A stretch of DNA of 34,838 nucleotides from an uncultured Eubacteriales bacterium (GTDB taxonomy: Bacteria; Bacillota; Clostridia; Christensenellales; Borkfalkiaceae), in NCBI GenBank assembly GCA_958405585.1, contig CATYEP010000002.1, forward strand, positions 1 to 34,838. The letters run 5' to 3'. Below the pieces are notes generated by a model, which was not told the origin of the DNA, ran no database searches, and saw only the letters and a program-made list of their open reading frames with translations. This document shows positions 24,381-33,331 of this stretch, in pieces (the first letter of the stretch is position 1; the number at the start of each line of letters is the position of its first letter). A program made the position numbers and the translations under genes.

Positions 24381-24419
24381 ATATCGGTGTTCAATATCGG
24401 TGTTCAATATTGGTATTCA
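24381..24419. repeat. 13-bp tandem repeat, three units
   Basis: ATATCGGTGTTCA occurs at 24381-24393 and 24394-24406; the third unit (24407-24419) reads ATATTGGTATTCA. It is short and in a non-coding stretch. Confidence 0.85.
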
Positions 24420-24452
24420 ATACTCGTTCGACATTATTTATCTCGGATAAAA

Positions 24453-24502
24453 GAAAAACACCTATTGCTGTCCAACCACAGGGGTTCGAATTGCAATAAG
24501 TG
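24453..24502 (-). terminator. Terminator of the tRNA transcript
   Basis: On the minus strand a 10-bp stem (CACTTATTGC with GCAATAGGTG, one wobble; 24493-24502 with 24459-24468) with a smaller inner hairpin is followed by TTTTTC. It sits 8 bases past the Met tRNA. Confidence 0.75.
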
Positions 24503-24509
24503 TATCACA

Positions 24510-24586
24510 TGGTAGCGGCGGTGGGATTCGAACCTACGACCTATCGGGTATGAACCGATCGCTATAACCAACTAAGCTACGCCGCC
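24510..24586 (-). tRNA. tRNA-Met (elongator, anticodon CAU)
   Basis: A 77-base cloverleaf on the minus strand, from GGCGGCG to encoded CCA. The anticodon loop is TTCATAC in an ATCGG/CCGAT stem, and the T-arm is GGTTCGAATCC. The G1-U72 acceptor pair and the overall sequence match elongator tRNA-Met rather than tRNA-Ile2 or initiator. Lysidine-modified Ile2 cannot be fully excluded from sequence. Confidence 0.9.
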
Positions 24587-24683
24587 ATATTCAGTTTTGC
24601 CTTGCGGATCGCGCATGGCGAAAAACAAACAGAATCCGGCGCAGCTGCAAATGCTATGTATCTGCAATCAACGCCGAAAAGAT

Positions 24684-24760
<77 letters not shown>

Positions 24761-24792
24761 ATATCGATTGCCTTTCTCAAAAGTGCTTTCTA

Positions 24793-24821
24793 ATTTTATA
24801 GTATTGCGAATTTTTTGTCAA
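24793..24821 (-). promoter_or_regulatory. Promoter of the tRNA pair
   Basis: On the minus strand TTGACA (24816-24821), a 17-base spacer, TAAAAT (24793-24798), 33 bases before the initiator tRNA. Confidence 0.82.
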
Positions 24822-24933
24822 CTGTTTTTGGCTTATTTTTCGATTTATTTTCGTTTCCGACGCCTTTGGTAGAAAATTTCTGCAAATTTTTTTTATTTTA
24901 TCTTTCCCTTTCCCGTGCAAAAAATCAAATTGC

Positions 24934-24963
24934 TTGACAGATCTCTGTGTTTTCGTTTAAAAT
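24934..24963 (+). promoter_or_regulatory. Promoter of the ilv genes
   Basis: TTGACA (24934-24939), an 18-base spacer, TAAAAT (24958-24963). The predicted leader is only about 38 bases, with no room for a T-box or leader peptide. Confidence 0.82.
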
Positions 24964-25007
24964 AAAATATGAATTATTCTGTATTTTTATACAAAAAGGA
25001 GGTTCCG

Positions 25008-26660
25008 ATGAATCTGAACGGTGCGGACATACTTATCCGCTGTTTAAAGGAACAGAATGTCGACACCGTATTCGGTTATCCGGGCGGGTGTGTATTGGAC
25101 ATCTATGACGCGATCTACCGGGACGGATCGCTCCGCCATATACTGACGGCTCATGAACAAGGCGCGGCGCACGCCGCCGACGGGTATGCCCGAGCGACGG
25201 GAAAAACGGGCGTTTGCATTGCCACATCCGGGCCGGGCGCGACCAATCTCGTTACCGGCATCGCCACCGCGTATATGGACAGCATTCCGCTGGTTGCGAT
25301 CACGGGAAACGTTACTGTTTCCAATCTCGGGCGCGACAGTTTTCAGGAAGTGGATATTGCCGGCATCACCATGCCCATTACCAAACACAATTACATTGTC
25401 AAGGACATACATAAACTTGCCTCGACAATTCGTGAAGCCTTTTATATTGCCAATTCCGGCAGAAAAGGCCCCGTGCTGATCGATATTCCCAAAAATATTC
25501 AGACGGAGATCTGTGATTTTACGCCCTCATCCCCGTCGGAATACAAACCCAAAACCGTAAATGCGGCGTCGCTCAGCGCGGTCTGCGCCGCGCTGGAACG
25601 CGCGAAGCGTCCGCTTATCCTTGCGGGCGGCGGCTGTATCGGCTCAAACGCATCCGAAAACCTGTTCTTGTTCGCAAAACGTCTGCAGGCACCCGTATGC
25701 GCCACATTGATGGGATTGGGCTCCTACCCTGCTTCCGACGAACAATTTCTCGGCATGATCGGCATGCACGGCACGGACGCCGCAGCAAAGGCATTCCGCC
25801 GCGCAGATACCGTGATCGCATGCGGAATGCGTTTTTCCGACCGCGTTGCGGGAAACCGCTTGCGTTTCGGTGAAAACAAAACCATTATCCAGTTTGACAT
25901 CGACGCGGCGGAAATCGACAAAAACGTGCAGACCGATCTCTCCGTCATGGCAGACATTGACGAAATTTTCAAGGCGATCCTTCCCGTTATCGCGCAGGGC
26001 GAACGCAAAGAATGGCTCAAAGAAATTGCGGCTTATAAAGAATACGAGACCAGCCGTTTCAACTGCCGCCTGCCCGCTTACAAGATTATTTCCGCGCTTC
26101 GCTCATTCACCGACGCGGACACGCGCATCGCGACCGACGTCGGGCAGCACCAGATGTGGACGGCCCAGTATTACCCTTTTGAAAAACCGCGCACTTTTAT
26201 CACCAGCGGCGGACTTGGCACGATGGGATTCGGTATGGGCGCGGCGATCGGTGCCTGCATCGGAAGCAACAAAAAAACAGTTCTCGTTACCGGTGACGGA
26301 TCTTTCCATATGAATCTCAACGAGCTTTGTACGGCGGTATCGCAAAATTTGCCCCTTATCATCCTGCTCATGGATAACAACTGTCTGGGCATGGTACGGC
26401 AATGGCAGACGCTTTTCTACCATAAACGCTATTCGCAGACTACACTCGACCGAAAGACCGATTATGTACGGCTGGCGGAAGCGTTCGGCGCAACGGGACT
26501 GACGATCGCAGGAGAAAAAGATATTCAGCCCGTCCTGAAAAAGGCGTTCGCGGCGGAAGGGCCTGTGCTCGTAGACTGCAAGATCGGCATCGACGACAAA
26601 GTTCTGCCCATGATCGCGCCGGGAAAATCGTTCGAAGACATCATTACAAATCTGGATTAA
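25008..26660 (+). CDS. ilvB: Acetolactate synthase large subunit
   Basis: A 550-residue TPP enzyme that condenses two pyruvates (valine/leucine branch) or pyruvate with 2-oxobutyrate (isoleucine branch). It shows GYPGGCVLDIYDAI, the catalytic Glu in HEQGAAHAADGYAR, the FAD-site region, and the TPP-binding GDGSFHMNLNELCTAVSQNL followed by DNNCLGMVRQWQTLFY. The anabolic type is shown by the neighbouring regulatory subunit ilvN. Full length. The ATG at 25008 follows AGGAGG by 5 bases, which selects it over an ATG 39 bases upstream. First gene of the ilvB-ilvN-ilvD transcript. Confidence 0.96.
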   Translation: MNLNGADILIRCLKEQNVDTVFGYPGGCVLDIYDAIYRDGSLRHILTAHEQGAAHAADGYARATGKTGVCIATSGPGATNLVTGIATAYMDSIPLVAITGNVTVSNLGRDSFQEVDIAGITMPITKHNYIVKDIHKLASTIREAFYIANSGRKGPVLIDIPKNIQTEICDFTPSSPSEYKPKTVNAASLSAVCAALERAKRPLILAGGGCIGSNASENLFLFAKRLQAPVCATLMGLGSYPASDEQFLGMIGMHGTDAAAKAFRRADTVIACGMRFSDRVAGNRLRFGENKTIIQFDIDAAEIDKNVQTDLSVMADIDEIFKAILPVIAQGERKEWLKEIAAYKEYETSRFNCRLPAYKIISALRSFTDADTRIATDVGQHQMWTAQYYPFEKPRTFITSGGLGTMGFGMGAAIGACIGSNKKTVLVTGDGSFHMNLNELCTAVSQNLPLIILLMDNNCLGMVRQWQTLFYHKRYSQTTLDRKTDYVRLAEAFGATGLTIAGEKDIQPVLKKAFAAEGPVLVDCKIGIDDKVLPMIAPGKSFEDIITNLD

Positions 26661-26673
26661 AGGAGACGAAAGC

Positions 26674-27192
26674 ATGAAAAGATACACCATTACGGCGCTC
26701 GTTTCCAACAAGAGCGGCGTTCTCACGCGCATTTCCGGATTGTTCGCGCGGCGCGGGTTCAACATTGAAAGCCTGTGCGCCTGCACGACGGAAAACGAGG
26801 CGCTCTCGCGCATGACCATCGTTCTCAACGGAGACGAATACATTCTCGCGCAGCTGACAAAACAGCTCGATAAACTCATCGACGTGAAAAAGATCGCGCT
26901 CGCAAACGAAGATGAATCCATCTACCGCGAACTTTTATTGGTCAAGGTTTCCGCTCCCGCCCAAAAGCGTTCACAGCTCATCGAGATCAAGGACGTTTAC
27001 AAAGCAAAGATCGTCGACCTCTCCCCCGAAACGCTCATTCTCGAAATTACGGGCGAACCCAATAAACTGGACGGATTCATCAAAGTCATCGAACCTTACG
27101 GCATCCTTGAAATGGCGCGGACGGGACTGACAGCCCTTTCCCGCGGCGAAAAATGCCTCAACGACCTGACCGATTACAACGAACTGATCTGA
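26674..27192 (+). CDS. ilvN: Acetolactate synthase small (regulatory) subunit
   Basis: A 172-residue subunit that activates IlvB and gives it feedback inhibition by valine. It begins with an ACT domain (about residues 3-75: YTITALVSNKSGVLTRISGLFARRGFNIESL), the valine site, followed by the second ACT-like half LLLVKVSAPAQKRSQLIEI. It starts 13 bases after ilvB with a GGAG site and ends 122 bases before ilvD. The length is normal for Firmicute IlvH/IlvN. Confidence 0.95.
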   Translation: MKRYTITALVSNKSGVLTRISGLFARRGFNIESLCACTTENEALSRMTIVLNGDEYILAQLTKQLDKLIDVKKIALANEDESIYRELLLVKVSAPAQKRSQLIEIKDVYKAKIVDLSPETLILEITGEPNKLDGFIKVIEPYGILEMARTGLTALSRGEKCLNDLTDYNELI

Positions 27193-27314
27193 AATTGCCG
27201 CAAGAAACAAATCTTCGGTGACGTTACGGCATTATTTTTTGCCGTCAAAACAAAATTTGATTCTATAAAAATTACGCGCAACGCCTTTTCCGACGCGCGC
27301 GAAGGAGTACGGAT

Positions 27315-28979
27315 ATGAATAATATATTTTCGGAAGGAACCGCAATGTCTTCCCAGCGTTCGCTGATGCGCGCGCTCGGCTGGACAGACAGCGAAATGAA
27401 AAAGCCTATTATCGGGATCATCTGCGCGCAGAGCGAGATCATTCCTGGTCATATGTATCTTGACCGCATTGCAGATGCTGTCAAAGAAGGCGTCATCGCC
27501 GCAGGCGGAAAGCCTGTCATTGTGCCGTCCATCGGCGTCTGCGACGGCATTGCCATGGGACACGCAGGCATGCGTTATTCCCTGCCTTCGCGCGAGATCA
27601 TCGCCGACAGTGCGGAGATCCTCGCACGCGCGCACGCTTTTTCGGGACTGGTTTTCGTGGGAAACTGCGACAAGATCATCCCCGGTATGCTCATGGCAGC
27701 GGTACGCTTAAACCTGCCCGCCGCCTTTGTTTCGGGCGGCCCTATGCTCGCGGGAAAAATGCACGGACAGCGCCTGTCCCTTTCTTCCATGTTCGAAGCG
27801 GTCGGCGCGTACAATGCGGGCAAGATCGATGAAAACGAACTTCACGAGTACGAATGCACCGCCTGCCCTACCTGCGGCTCCTGTTCGGGTATGTTCACGG
27901 CGAACAGCCTCAACTGTCTGACCGAAGCGCTCGGAATTGCGCTCCCCGGCAACGGAACCATTCCCATGGTCTATTCCCGCCGCATCATGCTCGCCAAAGA
28001 AACGGGCGAAGCGGTCATGAATGCCGTGAAAAACAATATACGTCCCTCGGATATTCTGACACCGAAAGCCATCCGCAATGCGGTGGCGGTCGACAACGCG
28101 ATCGGCGCATCCTCCAACAGCGTTTTGCACCTTTTGGCTGTTGCCAACGAGATGGGCATGAGCGAAAAAGATTTCTCCGTAGACACATTCAACGAAGTCA
28201 GCGCAAAAGTGCCGCACATCTGCAAACTCGCTCCCGCAGGGAAACATTACATTGAAGATCTCAACGAAGCGGGCGGCATATCCGCCGTCATCCGTCAGCT
28301 CGAAGAAGCGGGTCTGTTCGACGGCTCCGCCCTGACCGTTTCGGGGATCAGCCAGCATGACCGCGTGAAAAACGCGCGCGTACTGGATGCGGAAGTGATC
28401 CGCCCCATCAATAACCCCTATTCCCCGACCGGCGGGCTCGCCATTCTCAAAGGAAACCTTGCGGCGGAAGGCGCCGTCGTTAAAAAGAGTGCGGTCGATG
28501 CCGCCATGCTCAAGCACAGCGGCCCTGCCAAAGTATTTGACAGCGAAGAAGCCGCCATGGAAGCCATTTCCACGGGCAAGATCGTCAAAGGCGACGTAGT
28601 CGTCATCCGTTACGAAGGGCCGAAAGGCGGACCCGGTATGCGCGAAATGCTGTCCCCGACCTCCGCGATCGTGGGAGCGGGACTCGGCGCCGACGTCGCT
28701 CTGATCACGGACGGCAGATTTTCGGGCGCTACGCGCGGTGCGGCGATCGGGCACATCTGCCCCGAAGCGGCGGCGGGCGGTCCCATCGGAATCGTGCGCG
28801 ACGGCGACATCATCGACATCGACATTGAAAAAGGCACGCTCGATCTGCGCATTTCCGACAAAGAAATGAAAGAACGTCTGGCGAATTTCAAACCCATCGA
28901 AAAACCTGTGGACGGATATCTCAAACGGTACCGCGCCCAGGTTACTTCCGCGAGCCGCGGCGCTATTTTCAAAAAATAA
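27315..28979 (+). CDS. ilvD: Dihydroxy-acid dehydratase
   Basis: A 554-residue Fe-S enzyme that dehydrates dihydroxyisovalerate and dihydroxymethylvalerate, the third common step of valine and isoleucine synthesis. The conserved VPSIGVCDGIAMGHAGM and NCDKIIPGMLMA, with the cluster segment CPTCGSCSGMFTANSLNCL and ALPGNGT, are complete. It starts after GAAGGAGTACGGAT. The step before, IlvC, is not encoded between ilvN and ilvD, where many bacteria place it. The 122-base gap before ilvD holds a weak inverted repeat (ACGGC/GCCGT) and no clear promoter. Confidence 0.96.
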   Translation: MNNIFSEGTAMSSQRSLMRALGWTDSEMKKPIIGIICAQSEIIPGHMYLDRIADAVKEGVIAAGGKPVIVPSIGVCDGIAMGHAGMRYSLPSREIIADSAEILARAHAFSGLVFVGNCDKIIPGMLMAAVRLNLPAAFVSGGPMLAGKMHGQRLSLSSMFEAVGAYNAGKIDENELHEYECTACPTCGSCSGMFTANSLNCLTEALGIALPGNGTIPMVYSRRIMLAKETGEAVMNAVKNNIRPSDILTPKAIRNAVAVDNAIGASSNSVLHLLAVANEMGMSEKDFSVDTFNEVSAKVPHICKLAPAGKHYIEDLNEAGGISAVIRQLEEAGLFDGSALTVSGISQHDRVKNARVLDAEVIRPINNPYSPTGGLAILKGNLAAEGAVVKKSAVDAAMLKHSGPAKVFDSEEAAMEAISTGKIVKGDVVVIRYEGPKGGPGMREMLSPTSAIVGAGLGADVALITDGRFSGATRGAAIGHICPEAAAGGPIGIVRDGDIIDIDIEKGTLDLRISDKEMKERLANFKPIEKPVDGYLKRYRAQVTSASRGAIFKK

Positions 28980-28995
28980 TTGCACGCTTTTGATC

Positions 28996-29040
28996 TGCGG
29001 CAGGCAACCTGCCGCAACAAAAAACGCGGCCGCGTTTTTT
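28996..29040 (+). promoter_or_regulatory. Two adjacent hairpins between ilvD and cimA
   Basis: First a 9-bp hairpin TGCGGCAGG-CAA-CCTGCCGCA (28996-29016). Three bases later comes a perfect 22-bp palindrome, six A, CGCGGCCGCG, six T (29019-29040), which as RNA forms AAAAAACGC/GCGTTTTTT with loop GGCC and a T-run. It has terminator shape right before the cimA start, so it may attenuate cimA or end ilvD. Confidence 0.7.
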
Positions 29041-29052
29041 ATGAGGTACACC

Positions 29053-30630
29053 ATGGAAAACACGAAAAAATTACAGATATTTGATTCCACCCTGCGCGAC
29101 GGCGCACAGGGTGCCAACATTTCTTTTTCCGTCGACGATAAGATCAAAGTCATCCAGACGCTCGACGGGCTGGGCATCGATTTCATCGAAGCGGGCAATC
29201 CTTTTTCCAATCCCGCCGAAATGCAGTTTTTCCAGCGGATCCAGGGCATGAAACTTTCTAATGCCAAGATCGTTGCATTCGGTTCCACCCGCCGCAAAGG
29301 CATTTCGGCGGCAGAAGACAGCAATCTGAGATCCCTGCTCGCCGCCAATACCGAATACGTCGCCATTTTCGGAAAAAACCATATCCGCCACGTGACCGAC
29401 GTCATCAAAGCTACTCCCGAAGAGAATCTCGCCATGATCCGCGAGAGCGTGGAATTTCTTTCTTCGCACGGCAAAAAAGTTATTTTCGATGCCGAACATT
29501 TCTTCGATGGCTATAAAACCGACTCCGATTACGCCCTCTCCGCTTTAAAAAGCGCGCACGACGCGGGCGCATACTGTCTGTGCCTGTGCGATACGAACGG
29601 CGGTATTTTCCCCGATGAGGCGTATGAGATCACCAAAAAAGTGACGGATACATTCCCCGACAGCATCGTCGCCATCCACTGCCACAACGACGGCGGGCTC
29701 GCCGTCGCTGATTCGATCGAAGCGGTCAAAGCGGGCGCACGGCAGATCCAGGGCACATTCCTGGGATTCGGCGAACGCTGCGGAAACGCAAACCTTTCCA
29801 CGATCATCTGCAATTTGCAATTAAAACGCGGCTACGAGTGCATCCCGACCGAAAATCTCAAAGATATTTACGAGAGCGCGGCTACCATCGCGGATACCGC
29901 CAATATGGCGATCCCCGCCAATCAGCCCTACATCGGCATGAACGCATTTGCACACAAGGCCGGCATGCACGCCGACGGCGTGCTGAAATATTCCTCTTCT
30001 TTTGAGCACATCGATCCCGAAATCATCGGCAACAAGCGCAAATTCCTGCTTTCGGAAATTTCCGGAAAGAGCGCGATTTTCGATAAACTCAAAAAATATT
30101 TCCCCTCTCTCGACAAAAACGGCAAGGAAATGGGCGACATCGTCAACGCACTCAAAGAACGTGCCCTTTCCGGTTACCAGTACGAAGCAGCCGAAGCAAG
30201 TTTTGTCCTTCTCGTCGAAAAGATTTTGGGGAAATACAAATCTTCGTTCGATCTCATCAATTATAAAGTCATCAACGAACAGCCCGCGATCGAAGGCAAA
30301 GTTGCTTCCGCGATCATCAAAGTACGCGTGAACGGCGTGACCAAGATCTCCGCTTCCGACGGCGAAGGCCCCGTCCACGCCATGGACCTTGCCTTGCGTT
30401 CCGCCCTTTCCGAATTTTACCCCGAAATCGCGCAGGTCTCCCTGACCGACTTTAAAGTGCGCGTTCTCGATTCGGACAAGGCAACCGCCGCAAAAGTCCG
30501 CGTACTCATCACCTCCGCGAACAGCTGCGACAGCTGGACTACGGTCGGCGTTTCCGAAGACATCATCGAAGCCAGCTGGCTCGCCCTCACCGATTCCATC
30601 GACTACGCACTCATGCGTCGCGGAAAATAA
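29053..30630 (+). CDS. cimA: Citramalate synthase
   Basis: A 525-residue enzyme of the DRE-TIM metallolyase group: it condenses pyruvate and acetyl-CoA to (R)-citramalate, the start of the threonine-independent route to isoleucine. It begins with the group motif STLRDGAQG and IEAGNPFSNPAEMQFF; HCHNDGGLAVADSIEAVKAG holds the metal-binding histidines. The C-terminal half (about 370-525) is the regulatory domain (YEAAEASFVLLVEKIL), which binds the end product. Length and the GAQG version of the motif fit CimA better than LeuA (usually DGEQ). The ATG at 29053 follows GAGG by 6 bases. Next come a strong terminator and then leuCDB beyond the LysR gene. Confidence 0.9.
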   Translation: MENTKKLQIFDSTLRDGAQGANISFSVDDKIKVIQTLDGLGIDFIEAGNPFSNPAEMQFFQRIQGMKLSNAKIVAFGSTRRKGISAAEDSNLRSLLAANTEYVAIFGKNHIRHVTDVIKATPEENLAMIRESVEFLSSHGKKVIFDAEHFFDGYKTDSDYALSALKSAHDAGAYCLCLCDTNGGIFPDEAYEITKKVTDTFPDSIVAIHCHNDGGLAVADSIEAVKAGARQIQGTFLGFGERCGNANLSTIICNLQLKRGYECIPTENLKDIYESAATIADTANMAIPANQPYIGMNAFAHKAGMHADGVLKYSSSFEHIDPEIIGNKRKFLLSEISGKSAIFDKLKKYFPSLDKNGKEMGDIVNALKERALSGYQYEAAEASFVLLVEKILGKYKSSFDLINYKVINEQPAIEGKVASAIIKVRVNGVTKISASDGEGPVHAMDLALRSALSEFYPEIAQVSLTDFKVRVLDSDKATAAKVRVLITSANSCDSWTTVGVSEDIIEASWLALTDSIDYALMRRGK

Positions 30631-30637
30631 TGCTTTT

Positions 30638-30680
30638 CCCCGCCGCTCCGCTTTTTGAAAGCGGAGCGGCGGTTTTTTTA
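30638..30680 (+). terminator. Terminator of cimA
   Basis: A 13-bp GC-rich stem (30640-30652 with 30660-30672) followed by seven T residues, 8 bases after the cimA stop. Confidence 0.93.
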
Positions 30681-30770
30681 TACCTTAGTACAAACATCTA
30701 CCCTGCCGAATGCAACTGAAATCGATGTATAAGCAAAACAATACGCAAACTTATCTTTTGAATTTTCCAA

Positions 30771-30811
30771 AAAGAACGCCTGCGGAATCTTTCCGCAGGC
30801 GTTCTTTAAAC
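30771..30811. terminator. Terminator of the LysR gene
   Basis: A perfect 17-bp stem (30771-30787 with 30791-30807, loop TCT). On the minus strand it ends in a five-base T-run; it can also work on the plus strand. It lies about 190 bases past the LysR stop. Confidence 0.75.
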
Positions 30812-30997
30812 GTTTTTTATACATTTTTCACAATTTTAAGACAACGTTTTCCACAATTCCACGCGAATTTGTGCACAACGAACCGCAAAAAAAGAAACGA
30901 AAACGGAAAAATAACTTTCCTCTTCCGCACGTTCACACCGCCCTATGAGCAATTTAAAGCAAATGCGGCAACGGCTTACCGATCGTTTATGCGCAGT
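30812..30997. other. AT-rich stretch between the LysR terminator and gene end
   Basis: No gene recognised. It contains a TTGTGCACAA palindrome near 30869-30878 and a TTTTCCACA near 30847-30855. It is read into the 3' end of the LysR transcript. Confidence 0.4.
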
Positions 30998-31849
30998 TTA
31001 CAGAGAGCCGAGCAAGGATTCCGCCAGCTCATTGCCGCGGCGGCAGACGCAATAGCTCACCACTTCGGGTACGGTAAAATCCAGCGGGCGGATCACTTCG
31101 AGAGCGCCGCCAGCGATCTCTTTTTCCGCCATTTTCTGCGGCAGGAAACTGTAACCGTGTCCGCCAAGAAGATATTCGATCATCTTGCCGCTGTTGTCGA
31201 TCTCGAAACGGAACGCGTGCCGCGGCGGAAACAGAGAACGGATAAACTCGCCTGCCTCCCCGAACGCAAAATTGCACATCAGGTACTCGCAGGAGGCAAG
31301 CTCCTCCTTATGAATCCCGTTTTTGTACATATTGATCGACGGCGACGCCAGAAGCACCAATTTATCCGTAGAAAACCGTCGGCTCAAAAAGCCCGTCTTT
31401 TTCAGCGGAAGATAGGAAAACGCCACATCTAAAATATTATCCTGCAACATCTGCAACAGATCCAGCGAATGCCCGAGAACTACTTTCAGCGCCACATCCT
31501 TATGTTTTCGGAAAAACCCGCTCAAAAGCGGATACAAACTGCTCTCATACACTGCATTGATCGCCCCGACGCGCAGCTGTTTTTCATACCGCGCCGCCGA
31601 GTTCACCTCGCGGATAAAACTTTCTTCCAGATCGTTGATGCGCAACGCATAACTCAAAAACAACTGGCCTTCTTCCGTCAGCTCTACCCCGCCCTGCTTC
31701 CGCGTGAAAAGTTTCTGCCCCGTCTCGTTCTCCAGCTCCGCAATGCGGTTTGTGACCGTACTCTGCGCCACATACATACGCTCCGCCGTGCGCGTAAAAT
31801 TCTTCAGCTTGGAAAGCATGATAAACGTCTTGATCGATTCACTGTTCAT
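30998..31849 (-). CDS. LysR family transcriptional regulator
   Basis: A 283-residue activator/repressor. The N-terminal helix-turn-helix is clear: MNSESIKTFIMLSKLKNFTR, TAERMYVAQSTVTNRIAELE and LFTRKQGGVELTEEG. The C-terminal half (about 90-283) is the periplasmic-binding-like effector domain that senses a small molecule. It starts after GAGG with a 5-base gap and is divergent from leuC, 148 bases away. Divergent position, and a T-N11-A palindrome between, suggest it regulates leuCDB, perhaps in response to a pathway intermediate such as isopropylmalate or citramalate. The effector is inferred from the neighbours only. Confidence 0.93.
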   Translation of the reverse strand: MNSESIKTFIMLSKLKNFTRTAERMYVAQSTVTNRIAELENETGQKLFTRKQGGVELTEEGQLFLSYALRINDLEESFIREVNSAARYEKQLRVGAINAVYESSLYPLLSGFFRKHKDVALKVVLGHSLDLLQMLQDNILDVAFSYLPLKKTGFLSRRFSTDKLVLLASPSINMYKNGIHKEELASCEYLMCNFAFGEAGEFIRSLFPPRHAFRFEIDNSGKMIEYLLGGHGYSFLPQKMAEKEIAGGALEVIRPLDFTVPEVVSYCVCRRGNELAESLLGSL

Positions 31850-31864
31850 TCCCGCCTCGCCATG

Positions 31865-31883
31865 TAATCGAAAATACCGATTA
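31865..31883. promoter_or_regulatory. LysR-type operator (TAATCG-N7-CGATTA)
   Basis: A perfect 6-bp inverted repeat with a T-N11-A core (ATC-N9-GAT) just upstream of the LysR gene. This is the canonical LysR-type box and fits autoregulation and leuC control. Confidence 0.7.
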
Positions 31884-31914
31884 GCATAATTAAAATTATC
31901 TATTTTATAAATCG

Positions 31915-31943
31915 TTTACAAATTATATCATATGTGATATAAT
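31915..31943 (+). promoter_or_regulatory. Promoter of leuCDB
   Basis: TTTACA (31915-31920), exactly 17 bases, TATAAT (31938-31943). The spacer and -10 lie inside the palindrome at 31923-31942. Confidence 0.88.
31923..31942. promoter_or_regulatory. Palindrome over the leuC promoter spacer and -10
   Basis: TTATATCA-TATG-TGATATAA, 8-bp perfect arms. It covers the spacer and most of the -10 box, so a protein bound here would block RNA polymerase. It is AT-rich, so chance is not negligible. Confidence 0.6.
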
Positions 31944-31997
31944 AGAGCAACAAAAAAGCAATGGAAAAATGATTTTTTCGAAGGAGATACAATTTCT

Positions 31998-33257
31998 ATG
32001 GGAATGACAATGTCTCAGAAGATCCTTGCCTACCATGCAGGACTCGAAAGCGTGAAGGCAGGTCAATTGATCAACGCGGAGCTGGACATGGTGCTCGGCA
32101 ACGATATCACCTCGCCCGTGGCGGTAAAAGAATTTGAAAAGGCAGGGTTTTCCTGCATCAAATGTCCTGAGCGGGTGAGCATGGTCATGGATCACTTTAC
32201 GCCGAACAAGGACATCAAGGCGGCGGAACAGGTCAAAACGGTACGCAATTTTGCAAACAAATTCGGGGTTGACAATTTCTTTGACGTGGGGCGGATGGGA
32301 ATTGAACACGCACTTTTGCCCGAACAGGGACTGGTCGGTGCGGGCGATCTCGTGATCGGCGCAGACAGTCACACCTGCACGTACGGCGCACTCGGCGCAT
32401 TTTCGACGGGCGTCGGCTCCACGGATATGGCGGCAGGCATGATGAGCAATAAATGCTGGTTCAAAGTTCCTTCCGCGATCAAATTCGTACTGAAAAACAA
32501 GCCCGCAAAATATATCTGCGGCAAAGACATCATTCTGCACATCATCGGGTTGATCGGCGTGGACGGCGCGCTGTATAAATCGATGGAATTTGTCGGAGAC
32601 GGCATTCAGTACCTTTCCATCGACGACCGCTTCACCATCTGCAACATGGCGATCGAAGCGGGTGCCAAGAACGGAATTTTCCCTGTCGACGACGTGACGC
32701 GCGAATATCTCAACGGCAGATTCAAACGCGAGATCCGCGTATTTGAAGCGGATGCGGATGCGGAATACGAACGCGTGGTCGAAGTAGATCTTGCAACGCT
32801 CAAACCCACCGTTTCTTTCCCTCACCTGCCCGAAAACACGAGAACGCCCGAAGAGTGGGGCGACGTGAAGATCGACCAGGTCGTAATCGGATCCTGCACA
32901 AACGGACATATTTCCGACCTGCGCATTGCGGCGAACATTCTCAAAGGCAAACACGTTGCGAAAGGCGTACGCTGCATCGTGATCCCTGCCACCAACACCA
33001 TTTGGAAACAGGCGATGCACGAAGGTTTGTTTGACGTGTTTATTGACGCGGGCGCCGTGGTTTCTACCCCGACCTGCGGGCCGTGTCTGGGCGGGCATAT
33101 GGGTATTCTTGCGGCAGGCGAACGCGCCGTTGCAACCACAAACCGCAATTTTGTCGGGCGCATGGGTCACGTTGACAGCGAAGTATACCTTGCTTCCCCT
33201 TACGTGGCGGCGGCAAGCGCAATCGCAGGAAAGATCGCTACCCCCGACGAAGTCTGA
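31998..33257 (+). CDS. leuC: 3-isopropylmalate/citramalate dehydratase large subunit
   Basis: A 419-residue aconitase-family subunit of the short LeuC type, carrying the [4Fe-4S] cluster. Cluster cysteines are in GSCTNGHISDL and PTCGPCLGGH, and GADSHTCTYGALGAFSTGVG is conserved. With LeuD it isomerises 2-isopropylmalate to 3-isopropylmalate (leucine) and, given cimA next door, probably also citramalate to methylmalate (isoleucine). AAGGAG lies 11 bases before the ATG at 31998; the ATG at 32007 is an alternative. First gene of the leuCDB transcript, with leuD 74 bases downstream. Confidence 0.95.
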   Translation: MGMTMSQKILAYHAGLESVKAGQLINAELDMVLGNDITSPVAVKEFEKAGFSCIKCPERVSMVMDHFTPNKDIKAAEQVKTVRNFANKFGVDNFFDVGRMGIEHALLPEQGLVGAGDLVIGADSHTCTYGALGAFSTGVGSTDMAAGMMSNKCWFKVPSAIKFVLKNKPAKYICGKDIILHIIGLIGVDGALYKSMEFVGDGIQYLSIDDRFTICNMAIEAGAKNGIFPVDDVTREYLNGRFKREIRVFEADADAEYERVVEVDLATLKPTVSFPHLPENTRTPEEWGDVKIDQVVIGSCTNGHISDLRIAANILKGKHVAKGVRCIVIPATNTIWKQAMHEGLFDVFIDAGAVVSTPTCGPCLGGHMGILAAGERAVATTNRNFVGRMGHVDSEVYLASPYVAAASAIAGKIATPDEV

Positions 33258-33331
33258 TCGCTTTTCGAAGCAAAAACCATTCCACTGCCGCAAACGGCGG
33301 ATGTATGAAATTTTAAAACGAGGAGACTATT

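Noticed and set aside
24470..24502. GGGGTTCGAATT, which looks like a tRNA T-arm, next to the Met tRNA
   Set aside because: The arms around it do not pair as a T-stem, and the stretch folds as the terminator of the tRNA transcript; there is no integrase nearby to support an attachment site.
30840..30880. TTTTCCACA and TTGTGCACAA, resembling DnaA boxes
   Set aside because: A single near match with one change, no cluster and no dnaA/dnaN neighbours, so no origin is called.
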